In this document: positions 47,258-56,368 of the stretch, one piece after another
Numbering within the stretch: position 1 is the first letter of the stretch
Layout: every line of letters starts with the position of its first letter
DNA from: Bacillus nitratireducens
Lineage (GTDB): Bacteria; Bacillota; Bacilli; Bacillales; Bacillaceae_G
Direction: 5' to 3'
DNA: 64,000 bases
NCBI RefSeq assembly: GCF_001884135.1
Contig: NZ_MAOC01000085.1
Span: forward strand, 24,131-88,130
The notes under the pieces: generated by a model
The model's input: only the letters and a program-made list of their open reading frames with translations
Told to the model about the DNA's origin: nothing
The model's database searches: none
Program-made: the position numbers and the translations under genes

Positions 47258-48540
47258 TGTTTGTAGATCAGGTCAAGATATATGTAAAAGGCGGCGACGG
47301 TGGTAACGGAATGGTTGCGTATCGTCGTGAGAAGTATGTACCTAAAGGTGGCCCAGCAGGTGGCGACGGTGGTAAAGGTGCAGATGTTGTTTTTGTTGTT
47401 GAGGAAGGCTTACGTACATTAATGGACTTCCGCTACCAACGTCATTTCAAAGCTGATCGTGGTCAGCACGGAATGAGTAAAGGTCAGCACGGTCGTAAAT
47501 CTGAAGATTTAATCGTAAAGGTTCCACCGGGAACAATAGTAAAAGATGAAAAAACAGGTGAAATTCTTGCCGATTTAGTAACGCATGAACAAACAGCTGT
47601 AATCGCAAAAGGTGGCCGCGGTGGCCGTGGTAACTCACGTTTCGCAACACCGACGAACCCAGCGCCAGAAATCGCTGAGAACGGGGAACCAGGTCAAGAA
47701 CGTGATGTCACGCTAGAACTTAAAGTACTAGCAGATGTTGGACTTGTTGGATTCCCGAGTGTAGGTAAATCTACATTATTATCTGTTGTATCATCAGCGC
47801 GTCCGAAAATTGCAGAGTATCACTTTACAACAATCGTTCCAAATCTTGGTGTTGTTGAAACTGGTGATAACCGCAGCTTCGTTATGGCTGACCTTCCTGG
47901 ACTAATTGAAGGCGCACATGCCGGCGTCGGACTTGGACACCAATTCTTACGTCATATTGAGCGTACACGTGTAATCGTGCACGTTATCGATATGTCTGGT
48001 TTAGAAGGCCGTGAGCCATATGAAGATTATGTAACAATCAATAGTGAACTAAAAGAATACAATATGCGTTTAACTGAGCGTCCACAAGTTGTTGTTGCAA
48101 ACAAAATGGATATGCCAGGTGCAGAAGAAAACTTACAAGCATTTAAAGAAAAATTGGGAGACGAAGTGAAAATTTTCCCAGTCTCAGCTGTAACGAAACA
48201 AGGTGTTCGTGACTTACTATTTGAAGTAGCGAACTTATTAGAAACAACACCAGAATTCCCAATGTACGATGATGTAGAAGAATCTGAAGCAAGTGTAATG
48301 TACAAATTTGAATCTGAATCTAATTTTGAAATTACACGCGAAAGTGATGGCACATTTGTTATTTCTGGTTATGATATTGAGAAAACATTCAAAATGACAG
48401 ACTTCTCACGTGATGAATCTGTACGCCGATTTGCTCGTCAAATGCGTGGAATGGGTATTGATGAAGCCCTTCGTGCACGTGGTGCAGTAGACGGAGATAT
48501 TGTAAAAATTCTTGAATATCAATTTGAATTTATCGATTAA
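47257..48540 (+). CDS. obg: Obg/CgtA GTPase
   Basis: Essential GTPase in 50S assembly, stress response and sporulation onset. 427 residues: glycine-rich Obg domain ([20 protein letters not shown], then GGPAGGDGG, about 1-158), G domain with [19 protein letters not shown] and ANKMDMP, and the C-terminal OCT domain. ATG 47257 overlaps the spo0B stop (TAATG). The frame is open back to 47176 but inside spo0B. Confidence 0.98.
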   Translation: MFVDQVKIYVKGGDGGNGMVAYRREKYVPKGGPAGGDGGKGADVVFVVEEGLRTLMDFRYQRHFKADRGQHGMSKGQHGRKSEDLIVKVPPGTIVKDEKTGEILADLVTHEQTAVIAKGGRGGRGNSRFATPTNPAPEIAENGEPGQERDVTLELKVLADVGLVGFPSVGKSTLLSVVSSARPKIAEYHFTTIVPNLGVVETGDNRSFVMADLPGLIEGAHAGVGLGHQFLRHIERTRVIVHVIDMSGLEGREPYEDYVTINSELKEYNMRLTERPQVVVANKMDMPGAEENLQAFKEKLGDEVKIFPVSAVTKQGVRDLLFEVANLLETTPEFPMYDDVEESEASVMYKFESESNFEITRESDGTFVISGYDIEKTFKMTDFSRDESVRRFARQMRGMGIDEALRARGAVDGDIVKILEYQFEFID

Positions 48541-48569
48541 GACTGCCGAAATATGGCGGTCTTTTTTTT
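48541..48569 (+). terminator. Terminator of spo0B-obg
   Basis: GACTGCC pairs with GGCGGTC (one T-G), followed by eight T. A bcr1-type repeat starts in the T tract. Confidence 0.82.
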
Positions 48570-48692
48570 ATCCCGCTATTTGTGGGCAGTAAAACTCCCA
48601 TTTCAAAATTCAGCTGGAGCAAAGAAGTTAGGTGGGAGCCTTACTGCCCGTAAACGCCAGATTGGAGAGGGCTGGTTAAAGTTTCACTTTAC
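48567..48692 (+). mobile_element. bcr1-type repeat, copy D
   Basis: Element 48572-48687 with flanks TTTAT (48567-48571) and TTTAC (48688-48692). It has both ends, CCCGCTATTTGTGGGCAG and AAAGTTTCAC, and much of the middle of copy A (GCAAAGAAGTTAGGTGGGAG region), but lacks part of the right stem. Confidence 0.75.
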
Positions 48693-48725
48693 ATCGTAAA
48701 TGTCTGATTCATATAGGAAAAAATA

Positions 48726-48753
48726 CCCACTAATTAAATTTTCAATTTATAAT
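48726..48753 (+). repeat. Decayed bcr1-type end supplying a -10 box
   Basis: 48726-48750 matches the terminal 25 bases of the repeat family at 23 positions (it ends TTTCAATTTAT instead of TTTCACTTTAT). The T-rich end plus following bases form TATAAT at 48748-48753, the only good -10 before the response-regulator gene. Confidence 0.5.
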
Positions 48754-48801
48754 AGAACAAGGAGTGGTTTTGGAAGAATTTTTTATGGGGAGAAAATGAA
48801 C

Positions 48802-49509
48802 ATGTATAAAATATTAATTGTAGAAGACGATGAAAAAATCGCGGGAATACTAGAGGAGCATTTAGAAAGGTATGGCTATCAATCATTTAGAGCAAGTGAT
48901 TTACGTCATATAAAAGATGAGTTCGTGAAAGTAAATCCTCATCTCGTATTACTGGATATTAATTTGCCATATTTTGATGGTTTTTATTGGTGTCGTCAAA
49001 TCCGCAGTGTATCGAATGCACCAATTATTTTTGTTTCTGCAAGAACAGGGGAAATGGATCAAGTAATGGCGATCGAGAATGGCGGGGATGATTACATTAC
49101 GAAGCCGTTCCATTTAGATATCGTAATGGCAAAGGTGAAAAGTGCACTTCGCCGTGGCTATGGTGAGTATGCCTCTGTTGCTGAGAGTGATTGTTTAGGT
49201 GTAAATGGACTGTTGTTATTTCCGTCCCAACACATTGTTGAGTGGCAGGGGCAACAAACGGAGCTGACAAAAAATGAATTTTACTTATTAGAGTGTTTAA
49301 TGAAACAAGCAAATCAATATGTCACGCGCGAAGAACTGTTAGAAGCCCTGTGGGATGAGGTAGCTTTTGTTGATGATAATACATTAACCGTAAATGTAAA
49401 ACGCGTAAGGAAGAAACTAGAGGAGCTAGGCATTAAAAATGCAATTGTAACGAAACGCGGATATGGTTATGCGCTTCTTACAGAGTGGGGAGAAGGGCAT
49501 GAAGGTTAA
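48802..49509 (+). CDS. OmpR/PhoB-type response regulator (BceR-like)
   Basis: 235 residues: receiver domain with phospho-acceptor Asp52 (LVLLDINLP), the conserved T/S and K (FVSARTG, DDYITKPF), then a winged-helix DNA-binding domain ending TVNVKRVRKKLEELG. ATG 48802 is 9 bases after GGGGAGA; ATG 48796 is too close and the frame open to 48700 has no support. It overlaps the kinase gene by 11 bases. With the kinase and ABC genes it forms a Bce/Psd-type antimicrobial-peptide sensing and resistance module. Confidence 0.9.
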   Translation: MYKILIVEDDEKIAGILEEHLERYGYQSFRASDLRHIKDEFVKVNPHLVLLDINLPYFDGFYWCRQIRSVSNAPIIFVSARTGEMDQVMAIENGGDDYITKPFHLDIVMAKVKSALRRGYGEYASVAESDCLGVNGLLLFPSQHIVEWQGQQTELTKNEFYLLECLMKQANQYVTREELLEALWDEVAFVDDNTLTVNVKRVRKKLEELGIKNAIVTKRGYGYALLTEWGEGHEG

Positions 49510-50581
49510 AAATTACCTCATGGACCGCTTTTCTTTAATTCTTTCTTATATTGTTAGTCTTTGTTTATTTGGGCTCGTTTTGCAGTTGCAAAATCTTTTG
49601 GACAAAAAATCAATTGACTGGAGTACGTGGTTATATGGACTCTTATTAGGGACAGTTGTATTTACTGTATACCTCATTTACGATTACCGAAAACGGAGTG
49701 TGTTTTTAAAGAGGATCGAAAAGTATGTTACTGGCGGAAATACATTACATGACTCACTACTTATTGATACTTCTTATACGTCAGAGCAAGAGATGATTGT
49801 TGAATCGTTTACTCTATTGAGACAGCAATATATGAATGAAGTTCATAAACAACATGCGAAAGAACAACAGCAAATGATATTTATGAACCAATGGATTCAT
49901 CAAATGAAAACACCAGTATCGGTTATAGAATTGCTATTACAGAAGTTTGGTAAGGAGCATCGTGAAGCAAGAGCAACAGTTGAAAGTATTCGCGAAGAAA
50001 ATAATCGTATACTAAATGGTTTAGATTTAGCGTTACATATGGCAAGGTTAGAGCAATTTGCGAAAGATTATAAAGTAGAAGTAGTAAATGTAGTAGATAT
50101 CATTCGAGGTATTATTAATGAAAATCGAAAATCCTTCATTCAATCGTCTGTATTTCCGAAAGTAATGTTTGATGAAGATACTTGTATGGTTGCATCTGAT
50201 AGAAAATGGCTGAGTATTGCTATAGGACAAATTGTCGTAAATGCAATTAAGTATACGAAAATTTCAGAAGCAGAGAAAAAAGAAATTCAATTTCAAATTG
50301 AAGAGAAAGACCAAAAAGTGTTATTACATATTAAGGACAATGGAATTGGTATTCCAGAGCAAGATGTAAAGCGTATATTTGATCCATTCTTTACGGGAAT
50401 AAATGGCCGTAAAACGAGAGAAGCAACTGGGATGGGTTTATATATTACGAAAGAAATTTGCGATAATTTACATCACGGTATTTATGTGCAATCGGCTGAA
50501 GGGGAAGGAACGACATTCACGTTCCAATTTGCAAAAGATGAAGAATATCATACATTAATGAGAAAAATGACAAAACTGTAA
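49499..50581 (+). CDS. Intramembrane-sensing histidine kinase (BceS-like)
   Basis: 360 residues. Two membrane segments close together (about 12-32 and 40-62) with almost no extracellular loop, the mark of intramembrane-sensing kinases that detect peptides through their ABC transporter. The phosphorylated histidine is His134 in QWIHQMKTPVSV; the ATPase domain has the N box (VVNAIKYT), DNGIGIPEQD and GMGLYITKEIC. ATG 49499 follows GGGGAGAAGGG inside the regulator gene. 93 bases separate it from the ATPase gene. Confidence 0.9.
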   Translation: MKVKNYLMDRFSLILSYIVSLCLFGLVLQLQNLLDKKSIDWSTWLYGLLLGTVVFTVYLIYDYRKRSVFLKRIEKYVTGGNTLHDSLLIDTSYTSEQEMIVESFTLLRQQYMNEVHKQHAKEQQQMIFMNQWIHQMKTPVSVIELLLQKFGKEHREARATVESIREENNRILNGLDLALHMARLEQFAKDYKVEVVNVVDIIRGIINENRKSFIQSSVFPKVMFDEDTCMVASDRKWLSIAIGQIVVNAIKYTKISEAEKKEIQFQIEEKDQKVLLHIKDNGIGIPEQDVKRIFDPFFTGINGRKTREATGMGLYITKEICDNLHHGIYVQSAEGEGTTFTFQFAKDEEYHTLMRKMTKL

Positions 50582-50583
50582 GA

Positions 50584-50640
50584 TAACAAAACGTTTTGTA
50601 AGGGAAATCACTCGTTTCTTTTTCTTATTTTTCTTATAGT
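50584..50640 (+). promoter_or_regulatory. Regulated promoter of the ABC transporter genes
   Basis: The perfect palindrome ACAAAACGTTTTGT (50586-50599) is embedded in TAACA-N8-TGTAA (50584-50601), which has the half-sites of a BceR-type motif but a longer spacer than the N4 I recall. TATAGT at 50635-50640 is a -10 without a -35. Confidence 0.45.
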
Positions 50641-50674
50641 AAATGTAAGAAGAAAACACATAGGGGGATTAGAA

Positions 50675-51451
50675 ATGAGTGTTCTTGAAGTAAAGGGATT
50701 AACAAAGGTGTACCAATCAAAAGGCTCAGTAGCGACGACTGCTTTACATGATATAAATTTTAAAATTGAAGAAGGCGAATTTGTAGGAATTATGGGTCCT
50801 TCAGGAAGCGGAAAAACAACGCTTTTAAATTTATTAGCAACAATTGATAAGCAAACTTCAGGTCATGTGCTTGTAAATGGTGAAGAAATTAATCAAATGC
50901 GTGCTGCAAAATTAGCGGAGTTTCGTCGTACACATTTAGGATTCATCTTCCAGGATTTTAACTTACTTGATACGTTATCGATTAAAGAAAATATCATTTT
51001 ACCGCTTGTAATGGCGAAGAAGTCTGTAAAAGAAATTGATGCGAAAGTACTTGAAATTGCGAAGTTTTTAAACATCGAAGAAATTTTAAATAAAAAAGTA
51101 TATGAAGTGTCAGGCGGACAACAACAACGTGCAGCAGCAGCGAGAGCAATCATTCATGAACCTACGCTAATTTTAGCAGATGAGCCGACTGGTAATTTAG
51201 ATTCGAAGTCAGCAAAATCATTAATGGGTGCGTTGCAAGACTTACATGAGCAAAAGAAAGTGACAATTGCAATGGTAACGCATGATCCAGTAGCGGCTAG
51301 TTATTGCGAACGTATTCTTTTCATTCGCGATGGAGAAATTTTCTCAGAAATACATAAAGGAAGAACGAAACAAGCCTTTTTCCAAGAAATTCTGGACGTA
51401 CTTGCGATGCTAGGAGGAGAATATCATGAACTTTCGCCAGCTCGCGCTTAA
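50675..51451 (+). CDS. ABC transporter ATPase (BceA-like)
   Basis: 258 residues of the MacB/LolD-type ATPase class used with FtsX-like permeases. Walker A GPSGSGKTT (about 42-50), Q-loop FQDFNLLD, signature VSGGQQQRAAAARA, Walker B LILADEPTGNLD. ATG 50675 follows TAGGGGGATT. It overlaps the first permease by 26 bases. In Bce-type modules the transporter both senses and removes cell-wall-active peptides such as bacitracin. Confidence 0.93.
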   Translation: MSVLEVKGLTKVYQSKGSVATTALHDINFKIEEGEFVGIMGPSGSGKTTLLNLLATIDKQTSGHVLVNGEEINQMRAAKLAEFRRTHLGFIFQDFNLLDTLSIKENIILPLVMAKKSVKEIDAKVLEIAKFLNIEEILNKKVYEVSGGQQQRAAAARAIIHEPTLILADEPTGNLDSKSAKSLMGALQDLHEQKKVTIAMVTHDPVAASYCERILFIRDGEIFSEIHKGRTKQAFFQEILDVLAMLGGEYHELSPARA

Positions 51452-53348
51452 TAACGTAAAAGGAAATTGGCGTAATTATAAAGCTTTCCTTATTAGTAGC
51501 TGTTTATCGATTGTCGTATTTTTCATGTATGCTTCCTTCATTTATCATCCAGATGTCGTAAGCGGTAATATTAGTATGAGGGATATGATCTCAAAAGGGC
51601 TAGAATCGATGAATTATATTGTAGTCATCTTCTCAGCACTCTTTATTTTATATGCAAATTCAACATTTTTACGAGCAAGAAAAAAAGAATTCGGTTTATT
51701 AACATTAATAGGCGGAACGAAATCTCAGCTCGGCCGAATGATTATATTAGAACAACTTATGTTAGGTAGTATTGCAATTGTAGTAGGTATCGGGATTGGA
51801 ATGCTTTGCTCAAAACTATTTTTCCAAGCACTCAGTGTCTTACTAAAAGTTGATAAAACATTGCCGCTTGTGTGGAATGGAAAAGTAGTTCTTATTACAG
51901 CTGGTGTATACTTTATCCTGTTTTTAATTCTATCGTTGTTTAGTGTTTGGACAGTAGGGCGCTTGCAAATTATTGATTTATTAAGAGAAGCAAGAAAACA
52001 AAAAGTAGAGCCGTTTGCATTTACATGGTTAGGTGTAGTTGGTATAGGCTGCATTATTGCGGCGTATATACTTTGTTTCCAAGTAACAATTATGAATTTT
52101 ATTATGTATTTCTTACCAATTGTAGGACTGACGATTGGCGGAACGTATTTACTATTTACGCAAGGTAGTACAGTCGTATTAAAAGCATTGCAAAAAAGAA
52201 AACAATCTTTTTATACGTATCCAAATATGTTTGTACTTAGCAATCTTATTTATAAAATGAAAGATAATGCTCGTTTTCTATTTGTCATTTCTATCATTAC
52301 AGCTGTTGTTTCTTCAGCAGTCGGTACGCTTTATGTATATTTTGAAAATATGAGTGCGAAAACGATAGATCTTACGCCACATGCTATTTCATATGAGGAA
52401 AAGGGTATAAATACGCATATCATTATTGACGAGGAAAAAGTACAGGGATTATTAAAAAAGAACGGATTTGAAGATGCGCGAAAAATAACCTACGTAAAAC
52501 TACCGGCAACACAGAAAATGACGTTTTTTAACAGTGAACATGAAGTGCCAACAGCGATTATTGCAGAGAAAGAATATAATGCGGAAGTACGTAAACAAAA
52601 AAGGGAAGAAGTTAGAGAAGTTCATAATGCACCAGGTAGTGCGACGATGATCATGAGTGATATGACAAATGATCTAGTGAAGATAGATCGTACGAAGCCA
52701 TATGAAATTACAATTAATGGGCAAAAACAGTCTGTTCAGTTAAATGAACCAACTTCATATTCTGTTTTTAATGATGACGAATATCTTATTGTGAATGATC
52801 AAGATTTTGAGAAATATGCTAAGCTCGTACCAGATGAAGAAAAGACGAAATATTATGGGTATTATATTGAAGATTGGAAAAGTACCGAGAATCTTGTGCT
52901 AGATTTGAAAAAGGAAATTGCGCAGGAAAGGCAAGGAGAACTGAAAAATTCAGTGTTTGCTTATAAAGATATAAGAGAATCCGGAGCAATTACAATGTTC
53001 ATCGGTTTCTTCGTAGCAGTACTGTTCTTCTTCTTCGCTTGTAGCATGACATACTTTAAATGGTTTAATGATAAAGAACAAGATCGTATTCAATTTAAAT
53101 CATTAAAGAGAATCGGTATGACAGATAAAGAAATTCGTAAAATTGCAATTCGACAAATGGGTGTTATCTTTTTTATCCCAATTTTAATCGGTACAATTCA
53201 TAGTGCATTTGCTCTTCATACGTTAGGGAAAATGCTTTATATCGATTTATGGAAATCAGGTGCAATTGTAATAGGGGCTTATATTTTAGCTTCTGCGATT
53301 TACTTTATGATTGCGCAAAGAGGATATTTAAAACACGTAAAAAGCTAG
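51426..53348 (+). CDS. BceB-like ABC permease, first copy
   Basis: 640 residues, FtsX-type fold with about ten membrane segments and the large extracellular domain (about 310-515) between segments 7 and 8 that is typical of peptide-sensing BceB permeases. It starts MNFRQLALNNVKGNWRNYKAF at 51426 after CTAGGAGGAGAA, inside the ATPase gene. A paralogue follows. The extracellular domain is the part expected to set peptide specificity. Confidence 0.92.
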   Translation: MNFRQLALNNVKGNWRNYKAFLISSCLSIVVFFMYASFIYHPDVVSGNISMRDMISKGLESMNYIVVIFSALFILYANSTFLRARKKEFGLLTLIGGTKSQLGRMIILEQLMLGSIAIVVGIGIGMLCSKLFFQALSVLLKVDKTLPLVWNGKVVLITAGVYFILFLILSLFSVWTVGRLQIIDLLREARKQKVEPFAFTWLGVVGIGCIIAAYILCFQVTIMNFIMYFLPIVGLTIGGTYLLFTQGSTVVLKALQKRKQSFYTYPNMFVLSNLIYKMKDNARFLFVISIITAVVSSAVGTLYVYFENMSAKTIDLTPHAISYEEKGINTHIIIDEEKVQGLLKKNGFEDARKITYVKLPATQKMTFFNSEHEVPTAIIAEKEYNAEVRKQKREEVREVHNAPGSATMIMSDMTNDLVKIDRTKPYEITINGQKQSVQLNEPTSYSVFNDDEYLIVNDQDFEKYAKLVPDEEKTKYYGYYIEDWKSTENLVLDLKKEIAQERQGELKNSVFAYKDIRESGAITMFIGFFVAVLFFFFACSMTYFKWFNDKEQDRIQFKSLKRIGMTDKEIRKIAIRQMGVIFFIPILIGTIHSAFALHTLGKMLYIDLWKSGAIVIGAYILASAIYFMIAQRGYLKHVKS

Positions 53349-53367
53349 GGAAACCTCTAGCTTTTTG
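53339..53367 (+). terminator. Hairpin between the two permease genes
   Basis: AAAAAGCTAG pairs with CTAGCTTTTT, with little T tail beyond the stem. Probably a partial terminator lowering expression of the second permease. Confidence 0.5.
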
Positions 53368-53397
53368 CCTATGTAGTAAGGTACAGGAGGACGATAG

Positions 53398-55311
53398 ATG
53401 AACATTCGGCAACTGGTGCTGCAAAATATAAAGGGGAATTGGCGTAATTATAAAGTGTTTTTCTTAAGTAGTTGTTTTGCAATATTTGCGTCTTTTGCAT
53501 ATATGTCTGTCATTGTACATCCATACATGCAAGAGACGATGTGGTATCAAAATGTACGCTGGGGACTTATCATATGTAACATTATAATTATTTCTTTTTT
53601 CGTCGTATTTATTTTGTATTCTACTTCTATTTTCATAGAAGCACGTAAGAAAGAATTGGGATTATATATGTTAATGGGAGCGACGAAGTCCAACGTAATC
53701 GGAGTGATTATGACCGAGCAAATATTGATCGGGATTTTTGCTAATATTTTCGGTATTGGGCTTGGCATGATCTTTTTAAAGCTCTTCTTCATGGTGTTTA
53801 GTATGTTACTGGGGCTTCCGAAAGAACTCCCTGTCATATTTGACGTGAGAGCAATTGGGGTAACGTTTATTACATATATGGTCGTTTTTATTCTATTATC
53901 TTTTATCAGTGCTTTACGTATATGGAATATCAAAATCATCCGGTTATTAAAAGAGTTTCGAAGAGATAAACGAGAGAGGAAAACATCAAAGTGGCTTTGT
54001 TTATTTGGCTTTGCTTGTTTAGGAACGGGATATGCGTTAGCACTACAAGTGACGGTGGCAACGATAGGATTATACTTTTTCCCTGTGTCTATACTTGTCT
54101 TTTTCGGAACGTATTTTTCTTTTACACATGGTGTTAGCCAATTGTTAGAAATGATAAAACGAAATAAAAAGATTATGTATACATATCCTTATTTATTTAT
54201 AGTAAACCAATTGTCACATCGAATGAAGGAAAATGGTCGCTTTTTCTTTCTGATGGCTATGGCAACGACGTTTGTAGTTACGGCAACAGGTACGGTATTT
54301 TTATATTTTTCTAGCATGCAAGATATGTGGCGTGGCGGAGGAGCACACTCTTTTTCGTACATAGAAAAGGGTACTTCTTCTCATGAAGTCTTTGAGGAAG
54401 GTACGGTTGAAAAATTACTGCATCAATATGGATATGATGATTTTCAAACTATGAGTTTTGTTGGAATGTATGCATCCTTTCAGTCCAATAAAGGAGAAAC
54501 AACAATAGCGCCGCTTATAAAGGAAAGTGAATACAATCAAGAGGCGAGAAAACAAAAACAGAAAACGTATCATCCTAAAAAAGGAACAGTTACACTTGTT
54601 TATTATAATAAACGCAATTATCCGAATGTATATAATCAAAAAGAGATTCAATTGCACGTAATGAATCAAACGCATCAATTCGCATTTAACGGTCAAAAAG
54701 AAGGGGTACAATTTAACTATCACCCTTCATACATTAATGGTCTGTTTTTCGTCATGAATGATGAAGACTTTGATATTATATCAAATACAATTCCGGATTC
54801 TGAAAAAATGATATATAGAGGTTACACATTACCAAATATCGAAAATACGAAGGAATTAAACGCGGATTTACGGAAACATATGAAACAAGATACAAATGAT
54901 GCATTTCGAAGTAATATGGAGTTATATGTGAATATGAAAGAGTTCGGTAATATTACTCTATTTGTAGGCTCATTCATTAGTATATTATTCTTTCTGACTT
55001 CATGTAGTATCGTATATTTTAAATGGTTTCATAATATTGCATCGGATCGTAAACAGTACGGGGCGCTCTCTAAACTTGGAATGACGAAGGAAGAAGTGTG
55101 GAAGATTTCTCGTTGGCAATTGTGTATGCTATTTTTTGCGCCAATTATAGTAGGAAGTATGCATAGTGCAGTTGCATTATATACGTTTCATAATACTGTC
55201 TTTATGGACGGTTCCTTAAGAAAAGTAGGTTTGTTTATTCTGTTTTATATCGCTGCATGCATTATGTATTTCTTCCTCGCTCAAAGAGAATATAGGAAAC
55301 ATTTAGACTAG
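53398..55311 (+). CDS. BceB-like ABC permease, second copy
   Basis: 637 residues, clearly paralogous to the preceding permease: same start pattern (NIRQLVLQNIKGNWRNYKVF), same ten-segment layout and a diverged extracellular domain (about 310-515), and the same closing FLAQREYRKHL type. ATG 53398 follows ACAGGAGGACG. No second ATPase is present, so it either shares the BceA-like ATPase or pairs with one elsewhere. Membrane segments are intact and there is no frameshift, so it is likely functional. Confidence 0.9.
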   Translation: MNIRQLVLQNIKGNWRNYKVFFLSSCFAIFASFAYMSVIVHPYMQETMWYQNVRWGLIICNIIIISFFVVFILYSTSIFIEARKKELGLYMLMGATKSNVIGVIMTEQILIGIFANIFGIGLGMIFLKLFFMVFSMLLGLPKELPVIFDVRAIGVTFITYMVVFILLSFISALRIWNIKIIRLLKEFRRDKRERKTSKWLCLFGFACLGTGYALALQVTVATIGLYFFPVSILVFFGTYFSFTHGVSQLLEMIKRNKKIMYTYPYLFIVNQLSHRMKENGRFFFLMAMATTFVVTATGTVFLYFSSMQDMWRGGGAHSFSYIEKGTSSHEVFEEGTVEKLLHQYGYDDFQTMSFVGMYASFQSNKGETTIAPLIKESEYNQEARKQKQKTYHPKKGTVTLVYYNKRNYPNVYNQKEIQLHVMNQTHQFAFNGQKEGVQFNYHPSYINGLFFVMNDEDFDIISNTIPDSEKMIYRGYTLPNIENTKELNADLRKHMKQDTNDAFRSNMELYVNMKEFGNITLFVGSFISILFFLTSCSIVYFKWFHNIASDRKQYGALSKLGMTKEEVWKISRWQLCMLFFAPIIVGSMHSAVALYTFHNTVFMDGSLRKVGLFILFYIAACIMYFFLAQREYRKHLD

Positions 55312-55329
55312 CGAATGCTAGTCTTTTTT
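55305..55329 (+). terminator. Terminator of the Bce-type module
   Basis: AGACTAGC pairs with GCTAGTCT, GAAT loop, six T. Overlaps the stop of the second permease. Confidence 0.82.
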
Positions 55330-55407
55330 AAATATTCGAAATTTACATAGAAGAATATAAAAAAGTATGGTATAACAGTAAGAAAACGAAAAAGAGGGGA
55401 AAAGACG

Positions 55408-56259
55408 ATGATTCGAGTAGGATATTTAGGACCAGAAGCAACTTTTACAAATATGGCGGTGAGTCGTTTTTTTCCGGAAGCAGAGCATGTACCGTATCGA
55501 ACGATTCCAGATTGTATAGATGCAGCTGCAAATGAAAATGTGGACTTCGCAGTTGTACCGTTAGAAAATGCGATTGAGGGTTCAGTAAATATAACTGTCG
55601 ATTACCTTGTACATGAGCAACCACTTTCTATTGTAGGAGAAATTACAGTACCGATTCAGCAACACTTACTTGTACATCCGCAGTATGCAGAAGTGTGGGA
55701 AGAAGTATATGCTGTACATTCTCATCCACATGCTATTGCACAGTGCCATAAATTTTTAAATGAGGAATTAAAAGGGGTAACCGTTCGCGATATGACATCA
55801 ACAAGCGCTGCTGCGCAATATGTGAAAGAACATCCTGAAGAAAAAATCGCTGCCATTGCAAATGAAGCAGCTGCAGAAAAATACGGATTAACGATCGTAA
55901 GACGTAGCATTCATACGCATAAAAATAATCATACGCGCTTCCTAGTGCTCCATAAGAAAAAGAGAGCAGTACTCCCAAGCAACGGAGAAAATCGCGGGGA
56001 GAAAACGACGCTTATGATAACGTTACCTGCAGATTATGCAGGAGCGCTATATCAAGTGTTATCAGCTTTCGCATGGAGAAAATTAAACTTATCAAAAATC
56101 GAATCTCGCCCGATGAAAACGGGTCTTGGAAATTACTTTTTCTTAATCGATGTCGACAAAGCATACGATGACGTATTATTGCCAGGTGTAACGATGGAGC
56201 TTGAAGCACTCGGTTTTTCTGTTACTGTGCTAGGGAGTTATTCTTCTTATTGGTTGTAA
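55408..56259 (+). CDS. pheA: Prephenate dehydratase
   Basis: Converts prephenate to phenylpyruvate in phenylalanine synthesis. 283 residues: dehydratase domain (GYLGPEATFTNMAV at the start, NHTRF catalytic motif near 172) and a C-terminal ACT domain with the ESRP motif (LSKIESRPMKTGLGNY) for feedback by phenylalanine. ATG 55408 follows AGAGGGGAAAAG. In B. subtilis pheB lies between obg and pheA; here the Bce-type module does. Confidence 0.96.
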   Translation: MIRVGYLGPEATFTNMAVSRFFPEAEHVPYRTIPDCIDAAANENVDFAVVPLENAIEGSVNITVDYLVHEQPLSIVGEITVPIQQHLLVHPQYAEVWEEVYAVHSHPHAIAQCHKFLNEELKGVTVRDMTSTSAAAQYVKEHPEEKIAAIANEAAAEKYGLTIVRRSIHTHKNNHTRFLVLHKKKRAVLPSNGENRGEKTTLMITLPADYAGALYQVLSAFAWRKLNLSKIESRPMKTGLGNYFFLIDVDKAYDDVLLPGVTMELEALGFSVTVLGSYSSYWL

Positions 56260-56325
56260 GGGGAGTGTTTGTCGTATTTTGTAGTTAAGTCGATATAATT
56301 TCGGTCGCTAGTATACCGTGTGATA

Positions 56326-56368
56326 GAAATAAAGAATCCCACCTCTTATAGGTGGGATTCTTTATTTC
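56326..56368. terminator. Bidirectional terminator between pheA and the MOSC gene
   Basis: A perfect 19-base inverted repeat with a CTTAT loop. The right arm contains the end of the MOSC gene on the minus strand. Confidence 0.85.
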
